Assembly: GCA_019359075.1 (NCBI GenBank) | Contig: JAHHIB010000028.1 | Coordinates: 1-64,000, forward strand | Direction: 5' to 3' | Source: Kalymmatonema hyalinum WJT4-NPBG1 | GTDB taxonomy: Bacteria; Cyanobacteriota; Cyanobacteriia; Cyanobacteriales; Nostocaceae | Length of the DNA stretch: 64,000 nucleotides | Shown here: one piece after another, positions 53,026 to 61,799 of the stretch | Position numbering within the stretch: the stretch's first letter is position 1 | Layout of the letters: the number at the start of each line of letters is the position of its first letter | The notes under the pieces: generated by a model | Told to the model about the DNA's origin: nothing | The model's input: the letters and a program-made list of their open reading frames with translations, nothing else | Databases searched by the model: none | Made by a program: the position numbers and the translations under genes

Positions 53026-53274
53026 ATGTGTGTTTGTGTAAATTGCCACTATGTAGACCGCTGTATCACCTACCATGCGGTAGAAACGCAGCACCAACAA
53101 CCCCACTTGACCGAAACGCCAAATTTTGAGCCGAATGAACCCTCCATCAATGTCAACATCCGCACACACGAAGATGTGATTGAAATGGAATGGGATGTTG
53201 TAGGATGTCTCAGCTTTAAGCGCGAAATGGGTAAGTGGTCGAAGTTGCGTCCTGGTGAGTTGGTGCCAACTTGA
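53026..53274 (+). CDS. ycf34: Ycf34 iron-sulfur protein
   Basis: An 82-residue protein, MCVCVNCHYVDRC at the N-terminus, with four Cys (3, 5, 8 and 14 region) that bind a [2Fe-2S] cluster in the Synechocystis homologue, then EPSINVNIRTHEDVIEMEWD and VVGCLSFKREMGKWSKLRPG. Ycf34 is conserved in cyanobacteria and red-algal plastids and is needed for normal photosynthetic electron transport. It is a strong phylogenetic marker for the host. Confidence 0.93.
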   Translation: MCVCVNCHYVDRCITYHAVETQHQQPHLTETPNFEPNEPSINVNIRTHEDVIEMEWDVVGCLSFKREMGKWSKLRPGELVPT

Positions 53275-53412
53275 TAATCAGTTGTGTTGTCTGTTAAACG
53301 CGGCTACTGCTGTTTAGTGTGGTAGTCGTGATTATTTTTATGTTTAATTTAACGCAGAAATATGCTTTAAAATACTGAAGACCTTATAAAAAAACCAATA
53401 TTAAAAATAGCC

Positions 53413-54081
53413 TTGACCACTGAATTAAAACATATAAAACCAACGCAATACGCACTAGGACTACACACCACAACTCGTGAATTGGGTTTGGCAATCAGTA
53501 ACTTTGCTGGCGAAACCCGTTCTAAAGTTTGGGATTTAGATCGTGAACTATCCAGCCATTTGCATCAATATTTAGTTGAATTTATTAAACCGCAAACTTG
53601 GGCAGACTTGGCATTGATTGCCGTAGCAAAAGGACCTGGAGGTTTTACTGGAACTCGCATTGGGGTTGTTACCGCCCGCACTTTGGGGCAACAGCTAGGC
53701 ATTCCTGTATTTGCCATTTCTACTTTGGCGGCTGTGGCGTGGTCACAAATCCCCCCCAACCCCCCTTATAAAGGGGGGGATCAAGTCATAGCTGTACAAA
53801 TGCCCGCCCAACGAGGTGAAGTTTTCGGGGCTATTTATCAACCCACACCAGATGCTTCTGAACTTAACGTTTTACTACTAGATACTGTGATGACACCAGA
53901 AGCATGGCAGGAAAAATTAGCTAGCTGGAATACGGATTATCAAGTTATTGAAGCAAAATCTGGATTAGCAGCGACAGTGACAAGCGTGTTGCAACTAGCA
54001 CATTTGGACTGGCAACGAGGGCAGCGTCCTAATTGGTCAGAAGCATTACCATTCTATGGGCAACATCCTGTCCAGATGTGA
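53413..54081 (+). CDS. tsaB: tRNA t6A37 biosynthesis protein TsaB
   Basis: 222 residues from a TTG start at 53413; no ATG fits. Landmarks are YALGLHTTTRELGLAISNF (about 12-30), AKGPGGFTGTRIGVVTARTL (about 72-91) and the dimer-interface segment VIAVQMPAQRGEVFGAIY. TsaB is the scaffold of the TsaBDE complex with TsaE (48000). Codons for IPPNPPYKGGD (about 114-124) come from a C-rich palindromic repeat that has entered the frame exactly between the two domains; neighbouring sequence continues normally. Confidence 0.9.
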   Translation: MTTELKHIKPTQYALGLHTTTRELGLAISNFAGETRSKVWDLDRELSSHLHQYLVEFIKPQTWADLALIAVAKGPGGFTGTRIGVVTARTLGQQLGIPVFAISTLAAVAWSQIPPNPPYKGGDQVIAVQMPAQRGEVFGAIYQPTPDASELNVLLLDTVMTPEAWQEKLASWNTDYQVIEAKSGLAATVTSVLQLAHLDWQRGQRPNWSEALPFYGQHPVQM

Positions 54082-54361
54082 AAACGATGCCCCATCTGAT
54101 TGCAAAAGTTATACCGATTTTGACAAACAATGCGACAGATACTTGCTTAGGGGCGCAAAGCCTTGCGCCCTTACAGCCTTTTTGTGTATTGTAAAGATTT
54201 TTGAAATTGGTATGAGATGGGTTTGCCTTGCTTATGAAGAGTCTTCACAGTGGAAAAATGAAGACATTATAAATTAAGACTTTATAGCTAAAAGCTAGAA
54301 GATTGAATAATGTTGCTGCGCTTTTGTTATGTTCAAAGTAAAAAAGTAAAACAGAGGCTAT
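54082..54361. other. Intergenic region, no gene seen
   Basis: It contains ggggcgcaaagccttgcgccc (54151-54171), a palindromic hairpin of the type common between cyanobacterial genes. The rest shows no coding character. Confidence 0.4.
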
Positions 54362-54503
54362 CAACTGTTTTTGTATTTTTATCGTTGAATTCACTTAGAT
54401 TTAATCAAACCTTGATAATTTAGCAAGACCGCCTGCCAACTGTTTTTTATTTTTATCGTTAAATTTACGTAGATTTAATCAAATCTTGATAATTTAGCAA
54501 GAC
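54362..54503 (+). repeat. 75-bp-period tandem direct repeat, two copies
   Basis: Unit 1 begins caactgtttttgtatt (54362) and ends tttagcaagac (54429); unit 2 begins caactgttttttattt (54437) and ends tttagcaagac (54503). The copies share atttttatcgtt, tagatttaatcaaa and cttgataatttagcaagac with few differences. It is noncoding and lies 280 bases upstream of the oxidase gene, where it could be a double operator or a small-RNA-like repeat. Confidence 0.85.
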
Positions 54504-54778
54504 AGCTCGGTATAAAGTAATAATCTACTTTTGATTCATCCGCTTTGGCAAAGGGTGATGCAATCTGCCAGTTTCAAGAAGTAAAACTGACCCTGCTGAA
54601 GATAGGCTTCCTTTTACAACTCAAGTAGGTAGCTATTAAAACTCAGTGTTGACAGGAAGCCCTTGCAACTTTGGTGACAAAGGCCAACTCTTGCTGTGAG
54701 ACGCGATGGCTTGAAATGAAGCTAATAAGTCTCAACTTTACTATCCTCATTTTTTAACTAACGGGAAAATTCATCAAT

Positions 54779-56245
54779 ATGCCCTGGCAACTATCGTCTC
54801 AAATTTCGATTAATCCTATTCATGCTGCTGTAGGAAGAACAGGTAAGGTATTGTTCTTCGCTGGTTCGGGTAACGTTTCGGGTCAAACAGCATATAACAA
54901 TTCCCCTAATGGAGTCGCGCTTTGGGATCCTAATAACCCCACGGTCTTCACCACTCCTACGATTCCACGGGATAGTAATGGAAACCCGATTGACCTTTTC
55001 TGTGCCGGTCACTCATTCCGAGCTGATGGCCAACTGTTTGTTGCAGGTGGAACTCTACAATATGACCCGTTCTATGGTATAGCCGATTGCTTTGTATTTA
55101 ATTTTACTGCCAATAGCGGGAACGGAAGTTGGACAAAAGTGGCATCTATGTATAGAGGCCGCTGGTATCCTACTGTATTAACGCTGGGTGATGGTAGAAT
55201 CTTCGCTCTGTCAGGTTTGGATATAGGTGGTGGCCTAGACCGCAACCCAGAAATTTTTAACGGTTCTAGTGGTTGGAAGATTTTTACAAGACAAACCAGT
55301 TCTCTTGCCCTCTATGCCCATCTAATCTTGTTAAGTAGTGGCAAAGTTTTTTATACGGGTGCTCAGCTGGGGGGCAACAATGGTCTATCACCACGCATTC
55401 TCAGTTTACCTTCAAAATTTAATCAATCGATCGCAGAACAGGCAGTGTCTGGGTTGCAAAACGCAAACTACGGCAACCAAGCTGCCAGCGTTTTACTACC
55501 ACCAGCTCAAGACCAAAAGGTGATGATTATCGGTGGGGGTGATGGAGGTACGGCAACGAACCGAGTCAATGTTGTGAATTTAAGCAATAGTACCAATTAC
55601 ACGGCCGTGGCGTCTCTCAATTATGCGAGGATGCACCACAATGCTGTTTTGTTGCCTGATCGCACGGTATTTGTATGTAATGGTAGCGGAGGGGAAGAAG
55701 ATATATCAAAATCAACGCTGCCAGCAGAGATTTATAATCCAGCGACGAATACCTGGACGGCGGTAGAGACACCAAGTGTTAACGGTCGTGTCTATCATTC
55801 AGTGGCGGTTTTGTTGCCAGATGGCAGAGTCGTTGTAGCAGGGGGAAATCCCAACCGAGCCAATTATTGCACCGACAATGGGAGGCCGCTGCAAGAGTGT
55901 GAGGAACGGCGAATAGAGATTTATAGTCCCGCGTACATATCACAGACAAGACCGACGATCAGTAGCGCTCCTGCAGCAACGAACTACAGCAGGACGATCA
56001 CTATCCAAACAAACCAACCTGCAACAAACATCAAATGGGTTCATCTTATTAGACCAATGGCGGTCACACATGGTCTAGATACAGAACAACGGGTAGTGGA
56101 CTTGCCGATTAACTCTAGGAGTGGCAATTCTCTTACCGTTCAGATAACGGGTAATCGCAACATTGCACCTCCTGGCTACTACATGTTGTTTGTTGTTGAC
56201 AACAATAACGTTCCCTCGGTGGCTAGTTGGATTCAATTAACATAA
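54779..56245 (+). CDS. Galactose oxidase/glyoxal oxidase-like copper radical oxidase (AA5-like)
   Basis: A 488-residue kelch beta-propeller followed by a C-terminal immunoglobulin-like galactose-oxidase early-set domain (about 385-488). All AA5 copper and radical positions can be placed by eye: Cys75 (FCAGH), Tyr130 (RGRWYPT), Tyr339-His340 (VYHSVAV) and His431 (VTHGLD). Cys75-Tyr130 would form the thioether radical cofactor. Such enzymes oxidise primary alcohols or aldehydes and release H2O2. No N-terminal signal peptide is visible, so secretion would need another route. The gene is rare in cyanobacteria and typical of fungi and actinobacteria. Transfer is plausible. Confidence 0.82.
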   Translation: MPWQLSSQISINPIHAAVGRTGKVLFFAGSGNVSGQTAYNNSPNGVALWDPNNPTVFTTPTIPRDSNGNPIDLFCAGHSFRADGQLFVAGGTLQYDPFYGIADCFVFNFTANSGNGSWTKVASMYRGRWYPTVLTLGDGRIFALSGLDIGGGLDRNPEIFNGSSGWKIFTRQTSSLALYAHLILLSSGKVFYTGAQLGGNNGLSPRILSLPSKFNQSIAEQAVSGLQNANYGNQAASVLLPPAQDQKVMIIGGGDGGTATNRVNVVNLSNSTNYTAVASLNYARMHHNAVLLPDRTVFVCNGSGGEEDISKSTLPAEIYNPATNTWTAVETPSVNGRVYHSVAVLLPDGRVVVAGGNPNRANYCTDNGRPLQECEERRIEIYSPAYISQTRPTISSAPAATNYSRTITIQTNQPATNIKWVHLIRPMAVTHGLDTEQRVVDLPINSRSGNSLTVQITGNRNIAPPGYYMLFVVDNNNVPSVASWIQLT

Positions 56246-56392
56246 TCCCTTACACCCACTTATGGCTAATGGTTCATAGTGTTCGTAGCAATTAGCAATC
56301 AATTCAAAAATCAAAGCAGTATCAGCCAATGTTGATGAACTGCAGCCAGCGTAAGAACAATGGCGAATTGGCAATAATTTTTGGAGTCAGAT

Positions 56393-57316
56393 ATGAAACT
56401 AAAGTTAACACGCAGACAATTTGGTCAGTTGGCAGTGGCAAGCACTGCAGCTGCTACGGTGGGGTTTTTTGCCAACAAAACCGTTGGACAACAGCCACCA
56501 AACTCAAAAATTTTGGGTGCGCGAGTAGGAAGTATTAGCGACGACGACACCGATACCAACCTCAACTCAGAAACCACTGACCTCGCTGATGGAAGCGCAA
56601 CTGCGGATATTGTTCCATCCTCTCTACAGACAATCGTCGTAGAGTCTTTCGAGGTCGGGACTCCAGAGGTCAGACCAGTGCTGACAACCGCGCCTACTTT
56701 GGAGGCTGGTGAGCAAATAAGCGGTTTTGCTGCTTTAAGTGGTGGCATACTGGTAGTAGCTACTACCATTCTCAATGCAAAAAACAAAGGGAATACTTAC
56801 TTGATAACTCTAGGTGCTTCAGGTGCGTCTCCAACAAGACAAGTGGTTACAGGACTCAAAAAGCAGGAGACACTTCTGAGCCTATTTACCCGCAAAGACG
56901 GCTCTCTTGGTGGTGTAGTGGGCAAAATAAACGGTACGCCTCCCATGAGTATAGTAAGTATTAATCCTCAGACTGCCGCGATTACAGGTGAGGATAAACT
57001 GTCTGGAAACTTGCGGGTGAATACTGTAGCTGAGTGTCCGGATGCAACTCTCTATGGGATTGTTACTAATAACAAAGGCGAAACGAGTCTGGTGCAAATA
57101 GATAAGGGGAAAGACCAAACAACGCCATTACGCTTTGAGGGACAGCTTTGGAATAATGGCTTTAATAGCTTGGTTTGCTCTTCATCAAACGAATTGTTCG
57201 CACTGGGTGCCCGCAGATATGAAGCACCTCTATTCCTGCACTCTATCAATAAGAATACTGGAGTCATAACTCGGATAAGAGATTTCAACGTTGCCAAGAT
57301 TGCGATTCAGATTTGA
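56393..57316 (+). CDS. Tat-exported protein of unknown function
   Basis: The start at 56393 (MKLKLTRRQFGQLAVASTAA) gives 307 residues with a clear twin-arginine signal, so it is exported folded, perhaps with a bound cofactor. The mature part is beta-rich with repeated segments such as AALSGGILVVATTILNAKN, KDGSLGGVVGKI and ECPDATLYGIVTNNKGE, suggesting a beta-propeller. I do not recognise the family. It follows the AA5-like oxidase by 147 bases on the same strand and may work with it, for example as exported partner. Confidence 0.65.
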   Translation: MKLKLTRRQFGQLAVASTAAATVGFFANKTVGQQPPNSKILGARVGSISDDDTDTNLNSETTDLADGSATADIVPSSLQTIVVESFEVGTPEVRPVLTTAPTLEAGEQISGFAALSGGILVVATTILNAKNKGNTYLITLGASGASPTRQVVTGLKKQETLLSLFTRKDGSLGGVVGKINGTPPMSIVSINPQTAAITGEDKLSGNLRVNTVAECPDATLYGIVTNNKGETSLVQIDKGKDQTTPLRFEGQLWNNGFNSLVCSSSNELFALGARRYEAPLFLHSINKNTGVITRIRDFNVAKIAIQI

Positions 57317-57504
57317 TAGGAGAAAAAGACAGAAGAACGAAGAAAAAAGAAAGAATAAATTAAAAACAGTCAAAGCGAAAAATATGAAATTTGCCTGTAA
57401 GGATTTGTACTTTCTAAAGATTTTGTAAAAGGTTACACAAGTACACAAGCAGTAGGTTGGGGCAACTTCAGAATTGTCCCAACCTCATATCTTCTTTAGA
57501 TTAC

Positions 57505-58767
57505 TTACGCCACGACAGTCGCCATTGCCTTGTCAACAGCTTGCAACGCCTGCTCTACTTCGGCAGAAGTCACAATCAAAGGTGGCACAAACCGCAGAAC
57601 CTTGGGACCGGCCGGAACGAGCAATAAACCCTCGTCTATAGCCGCTTTGACAACGTCCGGTGCTGTGATCTGGACATCTGCATTCAACTCCATGCCGTCA
57701 ATGAGTCCCCAACCGCGTACTTCAGTGATGTGATTGGGGTATTTTGCGGCGATCGCCCGTAAACCATCTCGCAACTGTCCACCCCGATCCTGTACATTTT
57801 GCAAAATGTTCTCCCGTTCCAAAGTTTCGCAGACGGTGAGAGCAACTCCACAGGCAAAAGGATTTCCGCCAAAGGTGCTTGCGTGCTCTCCTGGTTGGAA
57901 AACATCGCAGAATGATTTGCACATCATTGCTCCGATGGGGATACCACCGCCCAAGCCCTTAGCGCTGGTAAAGATATCCGGCTCAACGCCAAGACACTCG
58001 TAACCCCATAACTTGCCGCTGCGTCCCATACCGACTTGCACTTCATCGAAAATCAGTAAAACGCCAGTTTCATTGCAAATCTGCCGCAACTTTTGGAAGT
58101 AGGCAATATCCCCTGGTCGTACGCCACCTTCTCCCTGCAATGGTTCTATCAAAATTGCCGCCACGCGGTAATCGCCTTCATCGAGTTCGCTAATCGCCGC
58201 TTCTACCGCACCAATATCGTTGTAAGGGACATAGTCGAAACCAGGCACCAAAGGTTCAAAGTTCTTTTGATACTTCGGTTGAGCTGTGGCGGTAATTGTT
58301 GCCAAAGTCCTTCCGTGGAAACTGTCGCGTGCCGTTAAGATGATTGGTTTTTCAATTTGTAGCACTGTATGTGCGTATTTTCGCACCAGTTTAATTGCGG
58401 CTTCATTGGCTTCTGCTCCAGAGTTACAGAAGAATACGCGTGAAGCACACGAATGCTGCACTATCCACTTTGCCAACTCTCCCTGCTCAGGGATGTAGTA
58501 CAAATTAGAAACGTGGTGTAGCTTCTGTATTTGCCGTGTCACTGCTTCTACGAAAGCAGGGTGGGCGTGTCCCAAGGTACAAGTGGCAATTCCAGCCACA
58601 AAGTCGAGATATTCCCGCCCCTGTGTATCCCAAACACGGCATCCAGCACCCCGTTCTAGGGCTATAGGAAACCGTGCGTAGGTGGACATGACAGCTTGAT
58701 TGAAACTATCTGTTTCAAAGGGGCTAGACGCTATCGTCGCTTGTTCAACCAGAGTTTGTATGCTCAC
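57505..58767 (-). CDS. argD: Acetylornithine-type class III aminotransferase
   Basis: A 420-residue PLP enzyme: RGAGCRVWDTQGREYLDFV (about 38-56), ATCTLGHAHPAFV, FCNSGAEANEAAIKL, ILTARDSFHGRT, EPLQGEGGV, LLIFDEVQVGMGRSG and the PLP Lys in TSAKGLGGGIPIG (about 270-280). The family fits acetylornithine transaminase (ArgD) in arginine synthesis, where glutamate-dependent transamination makes N-acetylornithine. Other class III aminotransferases are close, so the symbol carries moderate certainty. No other arg genes are adjacent. Confidence 0.88.
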   Translation of the reverse strand: MSIQTLVEQATIASSPFETDSFNQAVMSTYARFPIALERGAGCRVWDTQGREYLDFVAGIATCTLGHAHPAFVEAVTRQIQKLHHVSNLYYIPEQGELAKWIVQHSCASRVFFCNSGAEANEAAIKLVRKYAHTVLQIEKPIILTARDSFHGRTLATITATAQPKYQKNFEPLVPGFDYVPYNDIGAVEAAISELDEGDYRVAAILIEPLQGEGGVRPGDIAYFQKLRQICNETGVLLIFDEVQVGMGRSGKLWGYECLGVEPDIFTSAKGLGGGIPIGAMMCKSFCDVFQPGEHASTFGGNPFACGVALTVCETLERENILQNVQDRGGQLRDGLRAIAAKYPNHITEVRGWGLIDGMELNADVQITAPDVVKAAIDEGLLLVPAGPKVLRFVPPLIVTSAEVEQALQAVDKAMATVVA

Positions 58768-58903
58768 TACCTAACTCCTGAAAGTTTTTCATCTTATGCT
58801 TGGTTGCTGGTTTCTATGAGAATCTGGAAAAAAAATCTTCTTACAAACTTCATATTAAGCTAGCACTCAGATATTCTCAAACGAGTGGTGATGGAAAAAA
58901 ACT

Positions 58904-59968
58904 GTGTACTCAACACTTGAGCAAAAATATCAACGTATCCAGAAAGAGTTAATGGCAGGAGCGATCGCCCTTGCTGGTGTTTTCCTCATTGGCACTTTGT
59001 GGTATCGATTTGTGGAGCATTGGTCTTGGGAGGACGCAGCTTACATGACCGTCATCACCTTGGCGACTGTTGGCTACGGTGAAACCCAACCGCTAGGAGC
59101 GCGAGGCAGATTGTTTACCATCGCCTTGATTTTGATGGGAGTTATCAGTATTGGTTACATTGTCAACAGATTTACAGAAGCTGTTATTGAAGGCTATTTT
59201 CAACAAGGAATTAGAATACGACAACAGAGGCGCTTAATGGAATCCTTAACAGAGCATTATATCATCTGTGGATTTAGCCGGACAGGTCGCCAAATTGCCA
59301 TAGAATTTCGGGCAGAAGGCGTGACTTTTGTAATCATTGACTCCAGGTTAGAATCTGTACAACAGGCTCAATCTCAGGGTTACACTGCATACCAAGGAGA
59401 TGCAACTTTGGATGAAACTTTATTCAAAGTTGGCATTGATCGGGCAATTTGTATCGTAGCGGCACTTCCTTCAGATGCTGAAAATTTATACGTAGTTTTA
59501 TCAGCAAAAACACTGAATCCAAATATTAGGGCGATCGCCCGCTCCAGCACAGAGGAAGCTTTGCAAAAATTACAACGTGCCGGCGCAGATGCCGTAATTT
59601 CTCCCTACATCACTGGCGGAAAGCGCATGGCAGCAGCAGCCCTCAGGCCCCAGGTCATGGATTTTGTAGACGGGATCATCTCTGGTACCGACCGACAGCT
59701 GTACATGGAAGAATTTTTGCTAGCTGCTGCTGCTTGTCCTTTTATCGGTCAAACTTTAGGGGAGGCACAATTACGAGCGCAAACAGGTGCGCTGGTTCTC
59801 GCCATTCGCCGCTCTAATGGCGAACTGATCGGTGGTCCTACAGCTGAAACGGTATTTATGTCGGGAGATGTTCTGATCGCTATGGGGACAGCTGAACAAT
59901 TGCGTGCACTCAACCAAGTTTTAGGACCTATTCGTTCCAAAAAGTTGCGACGGCCTCGCAAGAGTTAG
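58904..59968 (+). CDS. Potassium channel with RCK/TrkA-N domain
   Basis: 354 residues from a GTG start at 58904. Two membrane helices (about 18-36 and 70-92) flank a pore helix with selectivity filter TLATVGYGETQPLGARG (T-V-G-Y-G). The cytoplasmic part has an RCK/TrkA-N Rossmann domain (YIICGFSRTGRQIAIEFRAE, about 118-137) and a TrkA-C domain near the end (LVLAIRRSNGELIGGP). It should be a ligand-gated K+ channel of the Kch/MthK type. NAD(H) or other nucleotide gating is plausible. Confidence 0.9.
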   Translation: MYSTLEQKYQRIQKELMAGAIALAGVFLIGTLWYRFVEHWSWEDAAYMTVITLATVGYGETQPLGARGRLFTIALILMGVISIGYIVNRFTEAVIEGYFQQGIRIRQQRRLMESLTEHYIICGFSRTGRQIAIEFRAEGVTFVIIDSRLESVQQAQSQGYTAYQGDATLDETLFKVGIDRAICIVAALPSDAENLYVVLSAKTLNPNIRAIARSSTEEALQKLQRAGADAVISPYITGGKRMAAAALRPQVMDFVDGIISGTDRQLYMEEFLLAAAACPFIGQTLGEAQLRAQTGALVLAIRRSNGELIGGPTAETVFMSGDVLIAMGTAEQLRALNQVLGPIRSKKLRRPRKS

Positions 59969-60065
59969 TCCAATCTATAGCGTTGTTCATTATCATAAAT
60001 GGAAACAGCACACCTGTACTTCAAGCAATGAATATGATGTCAATATGGACTTTTGAGTGGTGTTA

Positions 60066-61211
60066 ATGATGAGGGTACTGGTTACTGGCGTTGCTGGATT
60101 TATTGGCTATCACTTAGCACAGCGTCTTCTGAAAGAAGGAATCGAGGTCATAGGCGTTGATAATTTGAATGACTATTACGATGTCAACCTAAAAAAAGCT
60201 CGTTTGGCGCAGCTTCACCCGCAGCGGGGGTTTAGGTTTCAGTTTTTAGAGTTGAGCGATCGTCCCGAAGGGACGGGCGTTCCGCGCCATCATCCCGAAG
60301 GGGCGCGCCCAGAGGGCGATCGCGAAGCGCGCCCTGTTGCCCAACCAAGCTCCGCTTGGTTGCCCCAAAGCTCCGCTTTGGGGGAGCCTGTTCTGGAAGA
60401 ACAGGCTCGGCAACATACGGGCGATCGCCTTGAGGTTGCTCAACTCTTTCAAGAGTACACCTTTGACTATGTCGTTCACCTTGCTGCTCAAGCAGGAGTG
60501 CGCTACTCTTTGCAAAACCCTTGGGCTTACTTAGATAGCAATGTTACAGGCTTTGTTAACCTCTTAGAAGGATGCCGCCAAAGTCAAATCAAGCACTTGG
60601 TATTTGCTTCCTCAAGTTCTGTTTATGGTGTCAATACCAAAGTTCCCTTCGCCGTCAGCGATCATGTTGACCACCCGATTTCACTGTATGCTGCAACCAA
60701 AAAAGCAAATGAATTGATTGCCCATACTTATAGTCATCTCTACCAAATTCCGACAACCGGGCTGCGCTTTTTTACAGTTTATGGTCCTTGGGGAAGACCT
60801 GATATGGCGTATTTCAAATTCGTGAAAGCGATAGAAGAAGGTAAGCCCATAGATGTCTACAACTTCGGCAAAATGCAGCGAGATTTTACGTACATTGACG
60901 ATGTCATTGAGGGCGTCTTTCGGGTGATGCTCAAACCACCCCAATCCAACACAGCGAACAGCAATGCCCGTTACAAACTTTACAACATCGGTAACAATAA
61001 TCCTGTGGAATTGATGACGTTTATTGAGGTGCTTGAAAAGGCGCTTGGCAAGAAAGCAGTGAAAAATTTATTACCGATGCAACCTGGAGATGTTCCCGCA
61101 ACTTATGCTGATGTAGATGACCTGATGCGTGATGTTGGATTTAAGCCGAGCACTCCCCTTGAGCAAGGTATAAATTATTTTGTGCAATGGTATCAAGAGT
61201 ACAAAAAATGA
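60066..61211 (+). CDS. NAD-dependent UDP-sugar (UDP-glucuronate) 4-epimerase family protein
   Basis: The ATG at 60066 gives 381 residues; a GTG at 60057 is open too. The extended SDR pattern is clear: VTGVAGFIGYHLAQRLL (NAD-binding GxxGxxG), DYYDVNLKKARL, VHLAAQAGVRYSLQNP, SSSSVYG and the catalytic Y-x-x-x-K in SLYAATKKANE, plus FFTVYGPWGRPDMAYFKF. It likely interconverts UDP-glucuronate and UDP-galacturonate for polysaccharide. Residues about 65-120 are encoded by palindromic repeats inserted in frame, where homologues run directly from FLELDL to LFQEY. Activity may survive. Confidence 0.85.
   Translation: MMRVLVTGVAGFIGYHLAQRLLKEGIEVIGVDNLNDYYDVNLKKARLAQLHPQRGFRFQFLELSDRPEGTGVPRHHPEGARPEGDREARPVAQPSSAWLPQSSALGEPVLEEQARQHTGDRLEVAQLFQEYTFDYVVHLAAQAGVRYSLQNPWAYLDSNVTGFVNLLEGCRQSQIKHLVFASSSSVYGVNTKVPFAVSDHVDHPISLYAATKKANELIAHTYSHLYQIPTTGLRFFTVYGPWGRPDMAYFKFVKAIEEGKPIDVYNFGKMQRDFTYIDDVIEGVFRVMLKPPQSNTANSNARYKLYNIGNNNPVELMTFIEVLEKALGKKAVKNLLPMQPGDVPATYADVDDLMRDVGFKPSTPLEQGINYFVQWYQEYKK
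60255..60425. repeat. Palindromic repeat cluster inside the epimerase gene
   Basis: Stacked palindromes fill about 170 bases: cgtcccgaagggacg, catcccgaaggggcg, gaagcgcgcc, aaccaagctccgcttggtt, ccaaagctccgctttgg and agcctgttctggaagaacag. They are bordered by gcgatcg sites at 60255 and 60421. They read through in frame (multiple of three), adding about 50 residues rich in Pro, Gly, Arg and Ala to the protein. Confidence 0.85.
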
Positions 61212-61238
61212 TGAAGTCTTCTGTTCATCCTTTATCCT

Positions 61239-61799
61239 TTATCCTTCAGCCTTGATCTTCCAACCATGCAAGGGAGCTATACTCCTGATCACCAATTCGA
61301 TCAAGAATGGGGGAGCTTGTGAGATCAAAATGCCGGGATAAACTGCCATTCCCCAACTGGGATGGATAAGCACGCGGCATTTGTTTTGAATGACTGGGTA
61401 GCGCAGTAAAGCTTTCACCGCTGCAGTGTCGTCGTGCAAAATTTTTCCCGGACGCGAAAGCAAAGGATAGCCTGTGCGGGGGTCGATCACGTCTGTTAAA
61501 TAATTGCAATCGCGGAGATTAAAGGCAACATCACAACCAAATCTCATAAACTTTTCCCGCAACCGTTCTTTTTCTGTCTCAATTTCCGGGGTACTTTCCA
61601 CTAATTCATATCCTGATTGCTGTAAAACAATCACGACCCACAAAGAAAGCTGTTTTTTCCAATCTGGTAATATCTGCTCGCGGTTGGCACAGATATACAG
61701 ACTAGGAGAATGAATTGAAATTTGAACAGCTTGTCCCGTTTTGCCAACCAAATGGATGGGAGAGCCTGGAAGAGCAGTGTAAACTGTTGGATAGTTCAC
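61239..61799 (-). CDS. MMADHC-like (cobalamin trafficking D) family protein
   Basis: A 186-residue soluble protein with VYTALPGSPIHLVGKTGQAV at the N-terminus, RFGCDVAFNLRDCNYLTDVI, PRTGYPLLSRPGKILHDDTA and CRVLIHPSWGMAVYPG. I remember this pattern from cyanobacterial proteins placed in the family of human MMADHC, which routes cobalamin to its target enzymes. The assignment rests on recall, not a search, and the biochemical role in cyanobacteria is not established. It is convergent with the epimerase gene, 27 bases apart. Confidence 0.6.
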   Translation of the reverse strand: MNYPTVYTALPGSPIHLVGKTGQAVQISIHSPSLYICANREQILPDWKKQLSLWVVIVLQQSGYELVESTPEIETEKERLREKFMRFGCDVAFNLRDCNYLTDVIDPRTGYPLLSRPGKILHDDTAAVKALLRYPVIQNKCRVLIHPSWGMAVYPGILISQAPPFLIELVIRSIAPLHGWKIKAEG

